From positions 2,294,001 to 2,358,000 of the forward strand of contig NZ_AP018164.1 in assembly GCF_002356315.1 (NCBI RefSeq): DNA of 64,000 nucleotides, given 5' to 3'. A model generated the notes under the pieces. That model was not told the DNA's origin. It saw only the letters and a program-made list of their open reading frames with translations, and searched no databases. Source of the DNA: Mycobacterium shigaense. Lineage in GTDB: Bacteria > Actinomycetota > Actinomycetes > Mycobacteriales > Mycobacteriaceae. The position numbers and the translations under genes were made by a program. Shown one piece after another: positions 52,207 to 62,200 of this stretch; position 1 is the stretch's first letter, and every line of letters starts with the position of its first letter.

Positions 52207-53100
52207 GCGCGCGGCCAGCGCGGCCATCAACAGCACCCGGGCCTGCGGCGGGCGCAACCGCGGCACCATCACGGCCCCGGCCTCGACCAGGTCGTGGCCG
52301 GGGCCGTAGCCCGCGCTGACCCGGCCGCCGGGTACGCGGGTGGACACCGCGACGGCGACCCCGTCGCGGCAGTGCCGGCGCACGCCGTCGACGACGGCGG
52401 CCGCGGCGTTGCCCGAGCCCAGCGCTTCCAGCACGATGCCGCGCGCCCCGGCGGCCACGCACGCGTCCAGCGCCACGGAATCGCTGCCTAGGTAGGCCGC
52501 GACGATGTCGACCCGCGGCGCGTCCGCGGCCCGCAGCTCGCCCAGATACGGCCGGGTCTTGGCGTTGGTCAGCGCCGCCTCGCCACCCCGCGTCGTGCCG
52601 ACCAGCTCGCCGGCGAAACCGCTGAGATCCTGCGTCGCCACCTTGTGCAGGCCCAACGGTTGCCACACCCGCCCGGCGAAAGACAACAGCACGCCGACGC
52701 CGTGGGCGACCGGGCTGGCCGCGACGGTCAATGCGTCACGCAGATTCGCGGGGCCGTCGGCGTCGGGGGCATCGGCGCTGCGCATGGCGCCGGTCAGGAC
52801 GACCGGGGCGTCGCCAGCATAGGTGAGCTCGAGCCAGAGCGCGCTCTCCTCCATCGTGTCGGTGCCGTGGGCGATGACGATGCCCTCGGCCCCGCCTGCG
52901 GTCGCGCTACGCACGGCCGCGCCCATCCGATCCCAGTCCGCGGTCGTCAGCTCCGAGCTGTCCTTGGCCATCAGCTCGATGACGTCAACGTCGAGGCCGG
53001 AGGTGAGGTCGGCTCCGCTGTGGGTGGGACGGCACACGCCGTCCGCGCCGGTGCTGGTCGATATCGTGCCGCCGGTGGCGATGACGGTGAGTCGGGGCAT
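52171..53100 (-). CDS. ansA: L-asparaginase
   Basis: This 309-residue type I/II asparaginase-family enzyme hydrolyses L-Asn to Asp and ammonia. The first catalytic Thr motif is at the very N-terminus ([13 protein letters not shown]) and the second is [11 protein letters not shown], both intact. ATG 53100 is chosen because it puts the TGGTIS motif in the usual place. Longer frames add a low-complexity Arg/Ser-rich stretch. M. tuberculosis AnsA (Rv1538c) has the same position and strand and is about 326 residues. The start lies 76 bp from lspA, which is divergent, and the 3' end overlaps dinX by 36 bp. Confidence 0.93.
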   Translation of the reverse strand: MPRLTVIATGGTISTSTGADGVCRPTHSGADLTSGLDVDVIELMAKDSSELTTADWDRMGAAVRSATAGGAEGIVIAHGTDTMEESALWLELTYAGDAPVVLTGAMRSADAPDADGPANLRDALTVAASPVAHGVGVLLSFAGRVWQPLGLHKVATQDLSGFAGELVGTTRGGEAALTNAKTRPYLGELRAADAPRVDIVAAYLGSDSVALDACVAAGARGIVLEALGSGNAAAAVVDGVRRHCRDGVAVAVSTRVPGGRVSAGYGPGHDLVEAGAVMVPRLRPPQARVLLMAALAARSRVGDVVARWG

Positions 53101-53176
53101 AGTCGAATCATTCCGCACGCTGCGGGGTGGACGAGGCCGCACCCGATCAACCCGGGCGTTAGGGGATGATGGGAGG

Positions 53177-53749
53177 GTGCCTGAAGAACCAAGCTCAGCG
53201 GAGGCTGGCGCGGCCAACGACACCACAGCCACCCGAGCCCCGGCGCCGCGGCCCCAGCGGCGCCTCCGCCTGCTCCTGGTGGTCGCGGCCGTTGTGCTGG
53301 CGCTCGATGTCGTGACCAAGGTGCTCGCCGTCAAGCTGTTGCCTCCCGGTCAGCCGGTGTCCATCATCGGCGACACGGTGACGTGGACCCTGGTACGCAA
53401 CTCGGGCGCGGCGTTCTCCATGGCAACCGGCTATACGTGGGTGTTGACGCTGATCGCGACGGCGGTGGTGGTCGGCATCTTCTGGATGGGTCGGCGGCTG
53501 GTGTCGCCCTGGTGGGCGGTCGGACTGGGCATGATCCTCGGCGGCGCCATGGGCAACCTGGTCGACCGCTTCTTCCGGGCGCCCGGCCCACTGCGCGGCC
53601 ACGTCGTGGACTTCCTGTCGGTCGGCTGGTGGCCGGTGTTCAACGTCGCCGATCCGGCGGTGGTCGGCGGGGCCATCATGCTCGTCGTGCTGTCGGTCTT
53701 CGGATTCGACTTCGACTCGGTGGGCCGACGAACAGCCGACCGGAGCTGA
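53177..53749 (+). CDS. lspA: Lipoprotein signal peptidase (signal peptidase II)
   Basis: This 190-residue membrane aspartyl protease removes signal peptides from prolipoproteins. There are four hydrophobic segments ([74 protein letters not shown]). The two catalytic Asp motifs are GNLVDRFF and FNVADPAVV. The N-terminal 30 residues are a hydrophilic Ala/Thr/Pro-rich extension typical of mycobacteria. The GTG start is placed at 53177, and the upstream frame has no better candidate. The stop overlaps the next ATG by one base (TGATG), so the two genes form an operon. LprI, encoded nearby, is a likely substrate. Confidence 0.94.
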   Translation: MPEEPSSAEAGAANDTTATRAPAPRPQRRLRLLLVVAAVVLALDVVTKVLAVKLLPPGQPVSIIGDTVTWTLVRNSGAAFSMATGYTWVLTLIATAVVVGIFWMGRRLVSPWWAVGLGMILGGAMGNLVDRFFRAPGPLRGHVVDFLSVGWWPVFNVADPAVVGGAIMLVVLSVFGFDFDSVGRRTADRS

Positions 53750-54675
53750 TGGCCAACCGCTCCATGCCCGTCCCGGAGGGATTGGCGGGCATGCGTGTCG
53801 ATGCCGGTCTGGCCCGCCTGTTGGGGCTGTCGCGCAGCGCCGTGGCCGCGATCGCCGAAGACGGCGGAATCGAGCTGGACGGTGTGCCGGCGGGCAAGTC
53901 CGACCGCCTGACGCCAGGCGCCTGGCTCGAGGTACACCTGCCGGAGGCGCCCCCTCCGCTGGAGAACACCCCGGTCGACATCGAGGGCATGACGATCCTG
54001 TACTCCGACGACGACATCGTCGTGGTCGACAAGCCCGCCGCGGTGGCCGCCCACGCCTCGGTCGGCTGGTCCGGACCGACGGTGCTCGGCGGCCTGGCCG
54101 CCGTGGGCTACCGGATCACCACCTCGGGCGTGCACGAGCGCCAGGGCATCGTGCATCGCCTCGACGTGGGCACCTCCGGGGTGATGGTGGTCGCGATCTC
54201 CGAGCGCGCCTACACCGTGCTGAAGCGGGCGTTCAAGCAGCGCACGGTCGACAAGCGTTATCACGCTCTGGTGCAGGGACATCCGGACCCGTCCAGCGGC
54301 ACGATCGACGCGCCGATTGGGCGCCACCGGGGTGGCGAATGGAAGTTCGCCGTTACGCAGACCGGCCGGCACAGCGTCACCCACTACGACACGGTGGAGG
54401 CCTTCGCCGCCGCCAGCCTGCTCGACGTGCACCTGGAAACCGGTCGTACCCACCAGATTCGGGTGCATTTCGCGGCGCTACACCATCCGTGCTGCGGCGA
54501 CCTCGTCTACGGGGCGGATCCGAAGCTGGCGAAAAGGCTTGGGCTGGAACGTCAATGGTTACATGCCCGGTCGCTGGGGTTCGCTCATCCCGCCGACGGG
54601 CGCTGGGTGGAGTTCGTCAGCCCGTATCCTGCCGACCTGCAGCATGCGCTGGACGTGTTGCGCGACCAGGGCTGA
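53749..54675 (+). CDS. RluA-family pseudouridine synthase (Rv1540-like)
   Basis: This 308-residue enzyme is expected to convert uridine to pseudouridine in rRNA. An S4-like RNA-binding domain occupies about residues 12-75 ([21 protein letters not shown]). The catalytic domain has the Asp in [17 protein letters not shown] and the conserved [19 protein letters not shown]. It is translationally coupled to lspA (TGATG overlap). The length equals M. tuberculosis Rv1540. The exact target site (RluD-like or RluC-like) cannot be read from the sequence. Confidence 0.93.
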   Translation: MANRSMPVPEGLAGMRVDAGLARLLGLSRSAVAAIAEDGGIELDGVPAGKSDRLTPGAWLEVHLPEAPPPLENTPVDIEGMTILYSDDDIVVVDKPAAVAAHASVGWSGPTVLGGLAAVGYRITTSGVHERQGIVHRLDVGTSGVMVVAISERAYTVLKRAFKQRTVDKRYHALVQGHPDPSSGTIDAPIGRHRGGEWKFAVTQTGRHSVTHYDTVEAFAAASLLDVHLETGRTHQIRVHFAALHHPCCGDLVYGADPKLAKRLGLERQWLHARSLGFAHPADGRWVEFVSPYPADLQHALDVLRDQG

Positions 54676-55434
54676 TCAGCCAGGCTTGCGCGCCTCGACC
54701 AGGACCCGCGTGGGGTGGGCGACGAAGGGCCCGTCGGCCTCGATGCGCTCGTGCAGTTCCCGCAGCCGGTCTCGATAGCGCTCCACGGTGAAGTCGGGCA
54801 CCGTCCAAATCACCTTGCGCAGGAAGTAGATAACGGCGCCGATGTCGAAGAATTCGGCCCGGAGCCGCTCCATGCGAATATCCACCACCTGCAGGCCGGC
54901 GGCCTGCGCCTGCGCGGTCACGTTGCCTGGGTCGAACTCGGCCCACTTGTTCGGCTGCGGCCCGATGAAGCACTCGACGAGCTCGCCCATGGTGGCGGGC
55001 TCGATGTGCTGCGCCAAGTAGCTACCGCCCGGCCGGAGCACACGACGAACCTCGTTCCACCACACCGAGATTGGATGACGGGCCGTCACCAGGTCGAACG
55101 CTTCGTCGGCGAACGGCAGCGGTGGCTCGTCGCGGGTTGTCACCACCACGGCGCCGAGGGGATGCAGGCGCTTGGTGGCCAGCGCGGCGTTGGGCGGCCA
55201 CGTTTCGAGAGCCGCCATCGTGGGCGGCAACGGCGCCGCACCGGCCAACACCTCCCCGCCGCCGGTGTGCAGATCCAGCGCCGCCGACACCGTCGCGTAG
55301 CGCTGGCTGGCCAGTCGCTGATAGCCCCACGACGGCCGCTGCTCGGTGGCCCGGCCGTCGAGCCACGAGAAGTCCCAGCCGTCGACGGATACCGAAGCGG
55401 CTTCAGCGACGAGGTCTTCGAATGTGCGGCTCAT
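54676..55434 (-). CDS. SAM-dependent methyltransferase
   Basis: This 252-residue class I methyltransferase-like protein starts at ATG 55434 (MSRTFEDLVAEAASVSVDGWDFSWLDGR). SAM-binding motif I is ALDLHTGGGEVLAG, followed by FADEAFDLVTARH (motif II) and VRRVLRPGGSYLAQ (motif III). The N-terminal region (VDGWDFSWLDGRATEQRPSWGY) recurs in actinobacterial proteins of this group. The substrate is unknown. It directly abuts the Rv1540-like gene tail to tail and starts about 16 bp from the lprI stop, so it could be cotranscribed with glbN-lprI. M. tuberculosis has no equivalent between Rv1540 and lprI. Confidence 0.85.
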   Translation of the reverse strand: MSRTFEDLVAEAASVSVDGWDFSWLDGRATEQRPSWGYQRLASQRYATVSAALDLHTGGGEVLAGAAPLPPTMAALETWPPNAALATKRLHPLGAVVVTTRDEPPLPFADEAFDLVTARHPISVWWNEVRRVLRPGGSYLAQHIEPATMGELVECFIGPQPNKWAEFDPGNVTAQAQAAGLQVVDIRMERLRAEFFDIGAVIYFLRKVIWTVPDFTVERYRDRLRELHERIEADGPFVAHPTRVLVEARKPG

Positions 55435-55450
55435 CCAAGCATTGTCGGAC

Positions 55451-56083
55451 TCAGGACGTCGAGCAGACAACCTTCGTGCCGTTGAAGTCAAGGGTGACCT
55501 CGCCCTGGTGCTCCCAGTATTCGGAACCCTGCCGCCCGTATCGTGCGCCGCTGCCGGACGGCAGTAGGAACAGGATCTGCTGGCTGCCCTTCCAGTTGAG
55601 CACCGCCGTCGGCGGGGCGAACTGGTTGTAGAACTGGGCGGTGAGCGGCCCAGCGTCGGCGGGACAGTGGTAGGTGATGATCGGCGGCGCCACGGTCGCC
55701 GGGTCGGCGATGGCCAGCTGCACGAGCCTGGTCTGGTAGGCCTCCAAGACGCATGCGTGCAGGTCGGGGTTCTGGGCGCAGCCGTCGCGCACCGCCGCCC
55801 AGCTGGTCTGGGCGGCCACCGCGGCGGATTGATCGGCGCCGGGGCGGCCTAACGCCTGCTTGTATGCGAGCTGCAGCTGGCGCTCGAGGTCGAAGAGATG
55901 CGAGTCGGTGCAGATCAGCTGCTGCGCAGAGTTCGCCGGCTTGGTGCACTCGACCGCCGCGGGCACCGGGACGGAGCTCGGACTCGACGAGGGACTGAGC
56001 GCAGAACTTGGCGCCGAGTTGTCGGTGGAAGAGCCGCAGGCGCTCAGGAGCAGCGCCGCGACGACGACCGCGATCAGCCTCAT
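55451..56083 (-). CDS. lprI: Lipoprotein LprI, lysozyme-inhibitor type
   Basis: This 210-residue lipoprotein has a signal peptide MRLIAVVVAALLLSAC, with the lipobox LLSAC making Cys16 the lipidated residue. A Ser/Pro-rich linker follows. The LprI N-terminal domain (ECTKPANSAQQLICTDSHLFDLERQLQLAY) has paired cysteines, and the C-terminal MliC-like domain ends in GEVTLDFNGTKVVCSTS. M. tuberculosis LprI (Rv1541c) is reported as a lysozyme inhibitor cotranscribed with glbN. The same arrangement is present here (75 bp gap to glbN). It acts on the outer face of the membrane after processing by LspA. Confidence 0.92.
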   Translation of the reverse strand: MRLIAVVVAALLLSACGSSTDNSAPSSALSPSSSPSSVPVPAAVECTKPANSAQQLICTDSHLFDLERQLQLAYKQALGRPGADQSAAVAAQTSWAAVRDGCAQNPDLHACVLEAYQTRLVQLAIADPATVAPPIITYHCPADAGPLTAQFYNQFAPPTAVLNWKGSQQILFLLPSGSGARYGRQGSEYWEHQGEVTLDFNGTKVVCSTS

Positions 56084-56158
56084 ATGTGCTGACTACCGGC
56101 TGGGCCGGCGATGCGGTGCGCGACACGCCCGCGATCGCGGAGATTCTTCCGCGCGGCC

Positions 56159-56566
56159 TCAGACCTTGGCCGCGGTGGTCTCGACCGAGGCTATGTCGGG
56201 CGCCAGCGGCGCGATGGCGCGGATGATTTCGGTCACCGTTGCCGGCGGCACCCCAGCCGCGGCCAGCGCGTCGGACAGGTGCCCGGCGACCAGATTGAAG
56301 TGGTGCATGTTGATTCCCCGGCCCTGGTGCACTTGCTTCATGGGCGCACCGGTGTAAGGCTCGGGGCCGCCGAGCGCGGCAGCGAAGAACTCGACCTGTC
56401 TGCCCTTGAGGCGGTTCATGTTCGTTCCGGTGAAGAACCTGGACAGCTGATCATCGGCGAGCACCCGGACGTAGAAGTCCTCGACCACGACTTCCAGTGC
56501 CTCGTGCCCCCCGATCCGCTCGTAGATGCTCGGCTCCGGCTTGCGGAAGTTCGCCAACAGTTTCAT
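56159..56566 (-). CDS. glbN: Truncated haemoglobin N (group I)
   Basis: This 135-residue 2-on-2 haemoglobin is very close to M. tuberculosis trHbN, which oxidises NO to nitrate. It has a short pre-A segment ([13 protein letters not shown]), [23 protein letters not shown] with the B10 Tyr, [18 protein letters not shown] with the CD1/E-helix residues, and the proximal His in [16 protein letters not shown]. It protects against nitrosative stress. It heads the minus-strand glbN-lprI unit. A palindrome at 56623-56635 lies about 57 bp upstream of the start and could be an operator. Confidence 0.95.
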   Translation of the reverse strand: MKLLANFRKPEPSIYERIGGHEALEVVVEDFYVRVLADDQLSRFFTGTNMNRLKGRQVEFFAAALGGPEPYTGAPMKQVHQGRGINMHHFNLVAGHLSDALAAAGVPPATVTEIIRAIAPLAPDIASVETTAAKV

Positions 56567-56622
56567 CTCACTATCCGAGCACCGCGGCGTTGCCCGTCAG
56601 TTAGTCCGTGATCACACTCGAA

Positions 56623-56635
56623 TTACCTTAGGTAA
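56623..56635. promoter_or_regulatory. Operator-like palindrome TTACC-TTA-GGTAA upstream of glbN
   Basis: Perfect 5-bp arms with a 3-bp spacer, in the 256-bp divergent region between glbN and the SDR gene. It has the same layout, TTACC-N3-GGTAA, as the palindrome at the fadD24 start (42249-42261). No known mycobacterial box fits it. Confidence 0.4.
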
Positions 56636-56822
56636 CAAGGGGATTGCCATCGAATCGCCGCGGCCATCCCTGCGCTGTGAGATGCGCGGATGCAGTCATC
56701 GACTGGCCTTCTGCCGGCACGGACCGGCCGATGACCTAGGTTGGCTTATGACCCACGTCACAGGGTTGCTCCGTCGGGCCTGGGGGACGCCCACATGATC
56801 GGGAAGTCGGGAAGGGAGTCCG

Positions 56823-57839
56823 ATGAACATCGGTGACTTGACGAACTTGGTGGAAAAGCCGATTGCAGCCGTGTCGAACCTGATCAACACGCCCAACTCG
56901 GCGGGGCGCTATCGGCCGTTCTATCTGCGCAATCTGCTGGACGCGGTGCAGGGCCGCACGCTCGGCGACGCCGTGGCGGGCAAGACCGCCCTGATCACCG
57001 GCGGATCCTCGGGCATCGGCGCGGCGGCCGCGAAGAAGATCGCGGCGGCGGGCGGGGTGGTGGTGTTGGTCGCCCGCACGCGGGAAAACCTCGAGAAGGT
57101 CGCCGACGAGATCCGGGGGAACGGCGGCACCGCCCACGTGTACCCGTGCGATTTGGCCGACATGGAAGCCATTGCGGAGATGGCCGACCGGGTACTCGAC
57201 GACCTGGGCGGCGTGGACATCCTGATCAACAACGCGGGGCGGTCCATCCGGCGCTCGCTGGAGTTGTCCTATGACCGGATCCACGACTACCAGCGGACGA
57301 TGCAGTTGAATTACCTGGGCGCGGTCCAGCTCATCCTCAAGTTCATTCCGGGGATGCGGGAGCGAGGCTTCGGGCAGATCATCAACGTCTCGTCGGTCGG
57401 CGTGCAGACGCGCGCCCCGCGCTTCGGCGCCTACATCGCCAGCAAGGCCGCCCTGGACAGCCTGTGCGACGCGTTGCAAGCCGAGACCGTCAGCGAGGAC
57501 GTGCGATTCACCACCGTGCACATGGCGCTGGTGCGCACCCCGATGATCAGCCCGACGACGATGTACGACAAGTTCCCGGCGCTGACGCCGGATCAGGCCG
57601 CCGGCGTGATCACCGACGCGATCGTGCACCGGCCCCGGCGGGCCAGCTCCCCGTTCGGTCAATTCGCCGCGGTCGCCGACGCCGTCAACCCCGCGGTGAT
57701 GGACCTGGTGCGCAACCGCGCCTTCGCCATGTTCGAGGACTCTGGCGCGGCCAAGGGCGGCGAACCTGCTTCTGACGCAGCGAAATTCGATCGACGAAGT
57801 CAGACGTTCGTGCAGGCGACCCGAGGCATCCACTGGTGA
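56823..57839 (+). CDS. Short-chain dehydrogenase, fatty acyl-CoA reductase type (Rv1543-like)
   Basis: This 338-residue protein has a roughly 50-residue N-terminal extension (MNIGDLTNLVEKPIAAVSNL...) before an SDR domain. The nucleotide motif is ALITGGSSGIGAAAA, and DILINNAGRS, NVSSVG and the catalytic YIASK follow. The setting and length match M. tuberculosis Rv1543 (341 aa), annotated as a possible fatty acyl-CoA reductase forming fatty alcohols or aldehydes. The ATG has GGGAAGGGAG 4 nt upstream. A second SDR gene follows after 4 bp, so they form an operon. Confidence 0.92.
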   Translation: MNIGDLTNLVEKPIAAVSNLINTPNSAGRYRPFYLRNLLDAVQGRTLGDAVAGKTALITGGSSGIGAAAAKKIAAAGGVVVLVARTRENLEKVADEIRGNGGTAHVYPCDLADMEAIAEMADRVLDDLGGVDILINNAGRSIRRSLELSYDRIHDYQRTMQLNYLGAVQLILKFIPGMRERGFGQIINVSSVGVQTRAPRFGAYIASKAALDSLCDALQAETVSEDVRFTTVHMALVRTPMISPTTMYDKFPALTPDQAAGVITDAIVHRPRRASSPFGQFAAVADAVNPAVMDLVRNRAFAMFEDSGAAKGGEPASDAAKFDRRSQTFVQATRGIHW

Positions 57840-57843
57840 CGTC

Positions 57844-58646
57844 ATGAGCCTTCCGCAACCCGGCCAACAGACCACCGTCGTCATCACCGGCGCCTCCTCG
57901 GGCATCGGCGCCGAGCTGGTACGCGGCCTGGCCCGGCGCGGCTTCCCGTTGCTGCTGGTGGCCCGGCGGCGCGACCGTCTTGACCAGCTCGCCGAGGAGA
58001 TGCACACCGAATACGGGGTCGCCGCCGAGGTGCTGCCGCTGGACCTCAGCGATTCCCGGGCCCGCGGCAAGCTGGCCGACCGGCTGCGCGCCGAACCGAT
58101 CGCCGGCTTGTGCAACAGCGCCGGATTCGGCACCAGCGGGGTGTTCCACGAACTGCCGGTCGAACGCGAGAGCGAGGAAGTCACCCTCAACGCGCTGGTG
58201 TTGATGGAACTCACCCATGCGGTGTTGCCGGGCATGGTCGAGCGCGGGGCGGGCGCCGTCATGAACATCGCCTCGATCGCCGGCTTCCAGCCGCTGCCCT
58301 ACATGGCGGTCTACTCGGCCACCAAGGCCTTCGTCCAGACGTTTTCCGAAGCCGTCCACGAGGAGCTGCACGGGACGGGCGTGTCGGTGACGGCCCTGTG
58401 CCCGGCCCGGTGCCGACCGAATGGGCCGAGATCGCCAACGCCGAGCGGTTCAGCATCCCGGTGGCCCAGGTCTCGCCGCACGAGGTGGCCGAGGCCGCGA
58501 TCGGCGGCATGCTCGCCGGCCGGCGCAGCGTCGTGCCGGGCGTGGTGCCCAAGGTGGTCAGCACGGGGGGCCGGTTCGCGCCGCGCAGCGTGTTGCTGCC
58601 CGCAATCCGGATCGGCAACCGGCTGCGCGGTAAACCGGGCCGCTAG
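57844..58646 (+). pseudogene. Short-chain dehydrogenase (Rv1544-like), single-base frameshift
   Basis: This is an SDR with VVITGASSGIGAELV, LCNSAGFG (NNAG variant), NIASIAGF and the catalytic YSATK. The frame is good from ATG 57844 to about 58402 (VSVTALCP), then breaks. Continuing in the +2 frame gives the expected tail (PVPTEWAEIANAERF ... IRIGNRLRGKPGR), ending at the TAG before 58647. Adding one G in CCCGGCCC near 58403-58406 restores a protein of 267 residues, exactly the length of M. tuberculosis Rv1544. Without the fix the frame runs on to 58827 with a nonsense tail. A sequencing or assembly error is at least as likely as real decay. Confidence 0.85.
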
Positions 58647-58823
58647 GCCGCGTGTTCGGCATCCGTCTAGGGCGTTCGGCGTGCGTTCTGGGCTTTCAGC
58701 GCGCGCCCTGAGCCTTGAGCGTGCGCCCGCGGTGGGAAACCCGAATCGCCACCGTGGGTGCACGCGCAACGCCGTGGGTGCACACCGGTGCGCGGCTAGG
58801 TTTGCTTCCTGGCGGCTGTCGAC
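58647..58823. other. Intergenic stretch with degenerate GTGCG-rich repeats
   Basis: It contains several diverged copies of short GTGCG/GCGCGC-type words (CGTGCGTTCTGGG, GCGTGCGCCC) and two CCGTGGGTGCAC words (around 58751 and 58772). It is similar in style to 62826-63017. No gene is visible. M. tuberculosis has a short ORF (Rv1545) here that I cannot find. Confidence 0.4.
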
Positions 58824-59218
58824 ATGAAACTCGACGTCCCGATGGCGCCGCAGGACTTGTCGGAACTGGGCGATTGGCTCGTCATGCACGAGGCGTGGCG
58901 CAGCGAGCTGCCCGACGAGATCACCGAGGGCACCCAGATCGTCGGGGTGGCGCACGCCAAGGGGATGCGCGATCGGGTGACGTGGACGGTGACCACATGG
59001 GACCCGCCGCACCAGGTGGCGCTGTCGGGAGCGGGAAAGGCCGAGCGAAGTACGCCGTCACCCTGCCGGTGCGACCCGCGGGGGACGGATCCACCCTCGG
59101 TTTGCGGCTTGAGCTGGGCGGTCGGGCGTTGTTCGGGCCGAGCGGGTCGGCCGCGGCGCGCGCCGTCAAAGGCGACGTCGAAAAGTCGCTGAAGAACTTC
59201 GTCGAGTTGTACGGATAA
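58824..59218 (+). pseudogene. SRPBCC/polyketide cyclase-like small protein (Rv1546-like), single-base frameshift
   Basis: The frame from ATG 58824 ([25 protein letters not shown]) reads well up to about 59040 ([10 protein letters not shown]). The rest of the expected domain is in another frame ([14 protein letters not shown] ... [13 protein letters not shown]) and ends at 59218. Adding one G in AAAGGCCG near 59038-59041 joins them into a protein of about 131 residues. A stop in frame at 58797-58799 rules out a longer start. The fold resembles small START/SRPBCC proteins, and M. tuberculosis Rv1546 (143 aa) lies in the same place. The lesion is of the same kind as in the preceding gene, so sequence error is suspected. 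Confidence 0.75.
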
Positions 59219-59285
59219 ACCCGTCAAGACACACGCGGCGACACGCCCAACCACTGTCGGTCGTCGGTCATAGACTGGCGTGCCT

Positions 59286-62200
59286 ATGAGTCAGTCGTCC
59301 TTCGTGCACCTGCATAACCACACCGAATACTCGATGCTGGATGGTGCCGCGAAGATCACGCCGATGCTGGCCGAGGTGGAGCGGCTGCAGATGCCCGCGG
59401 TCGGCATGACCGACCACGGAAACATGTTCGGCGCCAGCGAGTTCTACAACGTGGCGACCAAGACCGGCATCAAGCCGATCATCGGCGTCGAGGCCTACAT
59501 TGCGCCGGGTTCCCGCTTCGACACCAAGCGCATCCTGTGGGGCGACCCGAGCCAAAAGTCTGACGACGTCTCGGGCAGCGGCTCCTACACGCACATGACG
59601 ATGGTGGCCGAGAACGCCACCGGGCTGCGCAACCTGTTCAAGCTCTCCTCGTTCGCCTCCTTCGAAGGCCAGCTGGGCAAGTGGTCGCGGATGGACGCCG
59701 AGCTGATCGCCGAGCACTCCGAGGGCATCATCGCCACCACCGGCTGCCCGTCGGGCGAGGTGCAGACCCGCCTTCGCTTGGGGCATGACCGCGAGGCGCT
59801 GGAGGCCGCCGCCAAATGGCGCGAGATCTTCGGCGCCGACAACTACTTCCTGGAACTGATGGACCACGGGCTGTCCATCGAGACGCGGGTCCGCGAGGGC
59901 CTGCTGGAGATCGGCCGCAAGCTCGGCATCCCGCCGCTGGCCACCAACGACTGCCACTACGTCACCCGCGACGCCGCCCACAACCACGAGGCGCTGTTGT
60001 GTGTGCAGACCGGCAAGACGCTGTCGGATCCCAACCGGTTCAAGTTCGACGGCGACGGCTACTACCTGAAGTCGGCCGCCGACATGCGCAAGATCTGGGA
60101 CGACGAGGTGCCCGGGGCGTGCGACTCCACCCTGCTGATCGCCGAGCGGGTGCAGCCCTATGACGAGGTGTGGGCGCCGCGCGACCGGATGCCGGTCTTC
60201 CCCGTGCCCGAAGGGCACGACCAGGCGAGCTGGCTGCACCACGAGGTGATGGCAGGCCTGCAGCGGCGCTTCCCGGCCGGCGCCGGGCAGGACTACATCG
60301 ACCGCGCCGAGTACGAAATCAAAGTCATCTGCGACAAGGGCTTCCCGGCCTACTTCCTGATCGTCGCCGACCTGATCAACCATGCGAAGTCGATCGATAT
60401 CCGGGTCGGGCCGGGGCGTGGTTCGGCGGCCGGTTCGCTGGTGGCCTATGCGCTGGGGATCACCAACATCGACCCGATCCCGCACGGTCTGCTGTTCGAG
60501 CGGTTCCTCAACCCCGAGCGTCCGTCGGCCCCCGATATCGACATCGACTTCGACGACCGGCGCCGCGGCGAGATGGTGCGTTACGCCGCCGATAAGTGGG
60601 GTTCCGATCGCGTCGCTCAGGTCATCACCTTCGGCACCATCAAAACCAAAGCAGCGCTGAAGGATTCGGCGCGCATCCACTACGGGCAGCCCGGGTTCGC
60701 GATCGCCGACCGGATCACCAAGGCGCTCCCCCCGGCGATCATGGCCAAGGACATCCCGCTGTCGGGTATCACCGATCCGAACCACGAGCGCTACAAGGAG
60801 GCGTCTGAGGTCCGCAGTCTGATCGAAACCGATCCGGACGTGCGCACGATCTACCAGACGGCGCGCGGCCTGGAGGGGTTGATCCGCAACGCAGGCGTGC
60901 ACGCCTGCGCGGTGATCATGAGCAGCGAACCGCTGACCGAGGCGATCCCGCTGTGGAAGCGGCCGCAGGACGGCGCCGTCATCACCGGCTGGGACTACCC
61001 GTCGTGCGAGGCCATCGGCCTGCTGAAGATGGACTTCTTGGGCCTGCGCAACCTCACGATCATCGGTGACGCACTCGATAACATCAAGGCCAACAGGGGA
61101 ATTGACCTCGACCTGGAATCGGTTCCACTCGACGACAAGCTCACCTACGAGCTGCTGGGCCGCGGTGACACGCTGGGCGTGTTCCAGCTCGACGGTGGCC
61201 CGATGCGCGACCTGCTGCGCCGCATGCAGCCCACCGAGTTCAACGACATCGTCGCCGTGCTGGCGCTGTACCGGCCCGGCCCGATGGGGATGAACGCCCA
61301 CAACGACTACGCCGACCGTAAGAACAACCGGCAGGCGATCAAGCCGATCCACCCCGAGCTCGAGGAGCCGCTGCGCGAGATCCTGTCCGAGACTTACGGT
61401 TTGATCGTCTACCAAGAGCAGATCATGTTCATTGCCCAGAAGGTCGCCTCCTACACGATGGGTAAGGCCGACGCGCTGCGCAAGGCGATGGGCAAGAAGA
61501 AGCTCGAGGTGCTCGAGGCCGAATACAAGGGTTTCTACGAAGGCATGACCACCAATGGGTTCTCCGAAAGAGCGGTGAAAGCGTTGTGGGACACCATCCT
61601 TCCGTTCGCCGGTTATGCATTCAACAAGTCGCACGCCGCGGGCTACGGCCTGGTTTCCTATTGGACCGCCTACCTCAAGGCCAACTACCCGGCCGAGTAC
61701 ATGGCCGGCCTGCTGACGTCGGTCGGCGACGACAAGGACAAGGCCGCGGTCTACCTGGCTGACTGCCGCAAGCTGGGCATCACCGTCTTGCCGCCCGACG
61801 TCAACGAGTCACTGGTGAACTTCGCCTCCGTCGGCCAGGACATCCGCTTCGGGCTGGCCGCCGTGCGCAACGTCGGCGCCAATGTCGTCGGCTCCCTGAT
61901 CGGCACACGCAACGAGAAGGGCAAGTACACCGACTTCTCCGACTACCTCAACAAGATCGACATCTCGGCGTGCAACAAGAAGGTCACCGAGTCGCTGATC
62001 AAGGCCGGCGCGTTCGACTCGCTCAGTCACCCCCGCAAGGGGCTGTTCCTGGTGCACACCGACGCTGTCGACTCGGTGCTGGGCACCAAGAAGGCCGAGG
62101 CGATGGGGCAATTCGACCTGTTCGGCGGCAGCGACGCCGGCGCCGACACGGTGTTCACCATCAAGGTGCCCGACGACGAGTGGGAGGACAAGCACAAGCT

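Noticed and set aside
52171..53334. ansA start at 53334 (387 residues)
   Set aside because: The added 78 residues are low-complexity and overlap the divergent lspA coding region. The TGGTIS motif belongs near the N-terminus.
56616..56640. IdeR/DtxR iron box upstream of glbN
   Set aside because: TTACCTTAGGTAA has the half-sites in the wrong order for the TTAGGTTAGSCTAACCTAA consensus.
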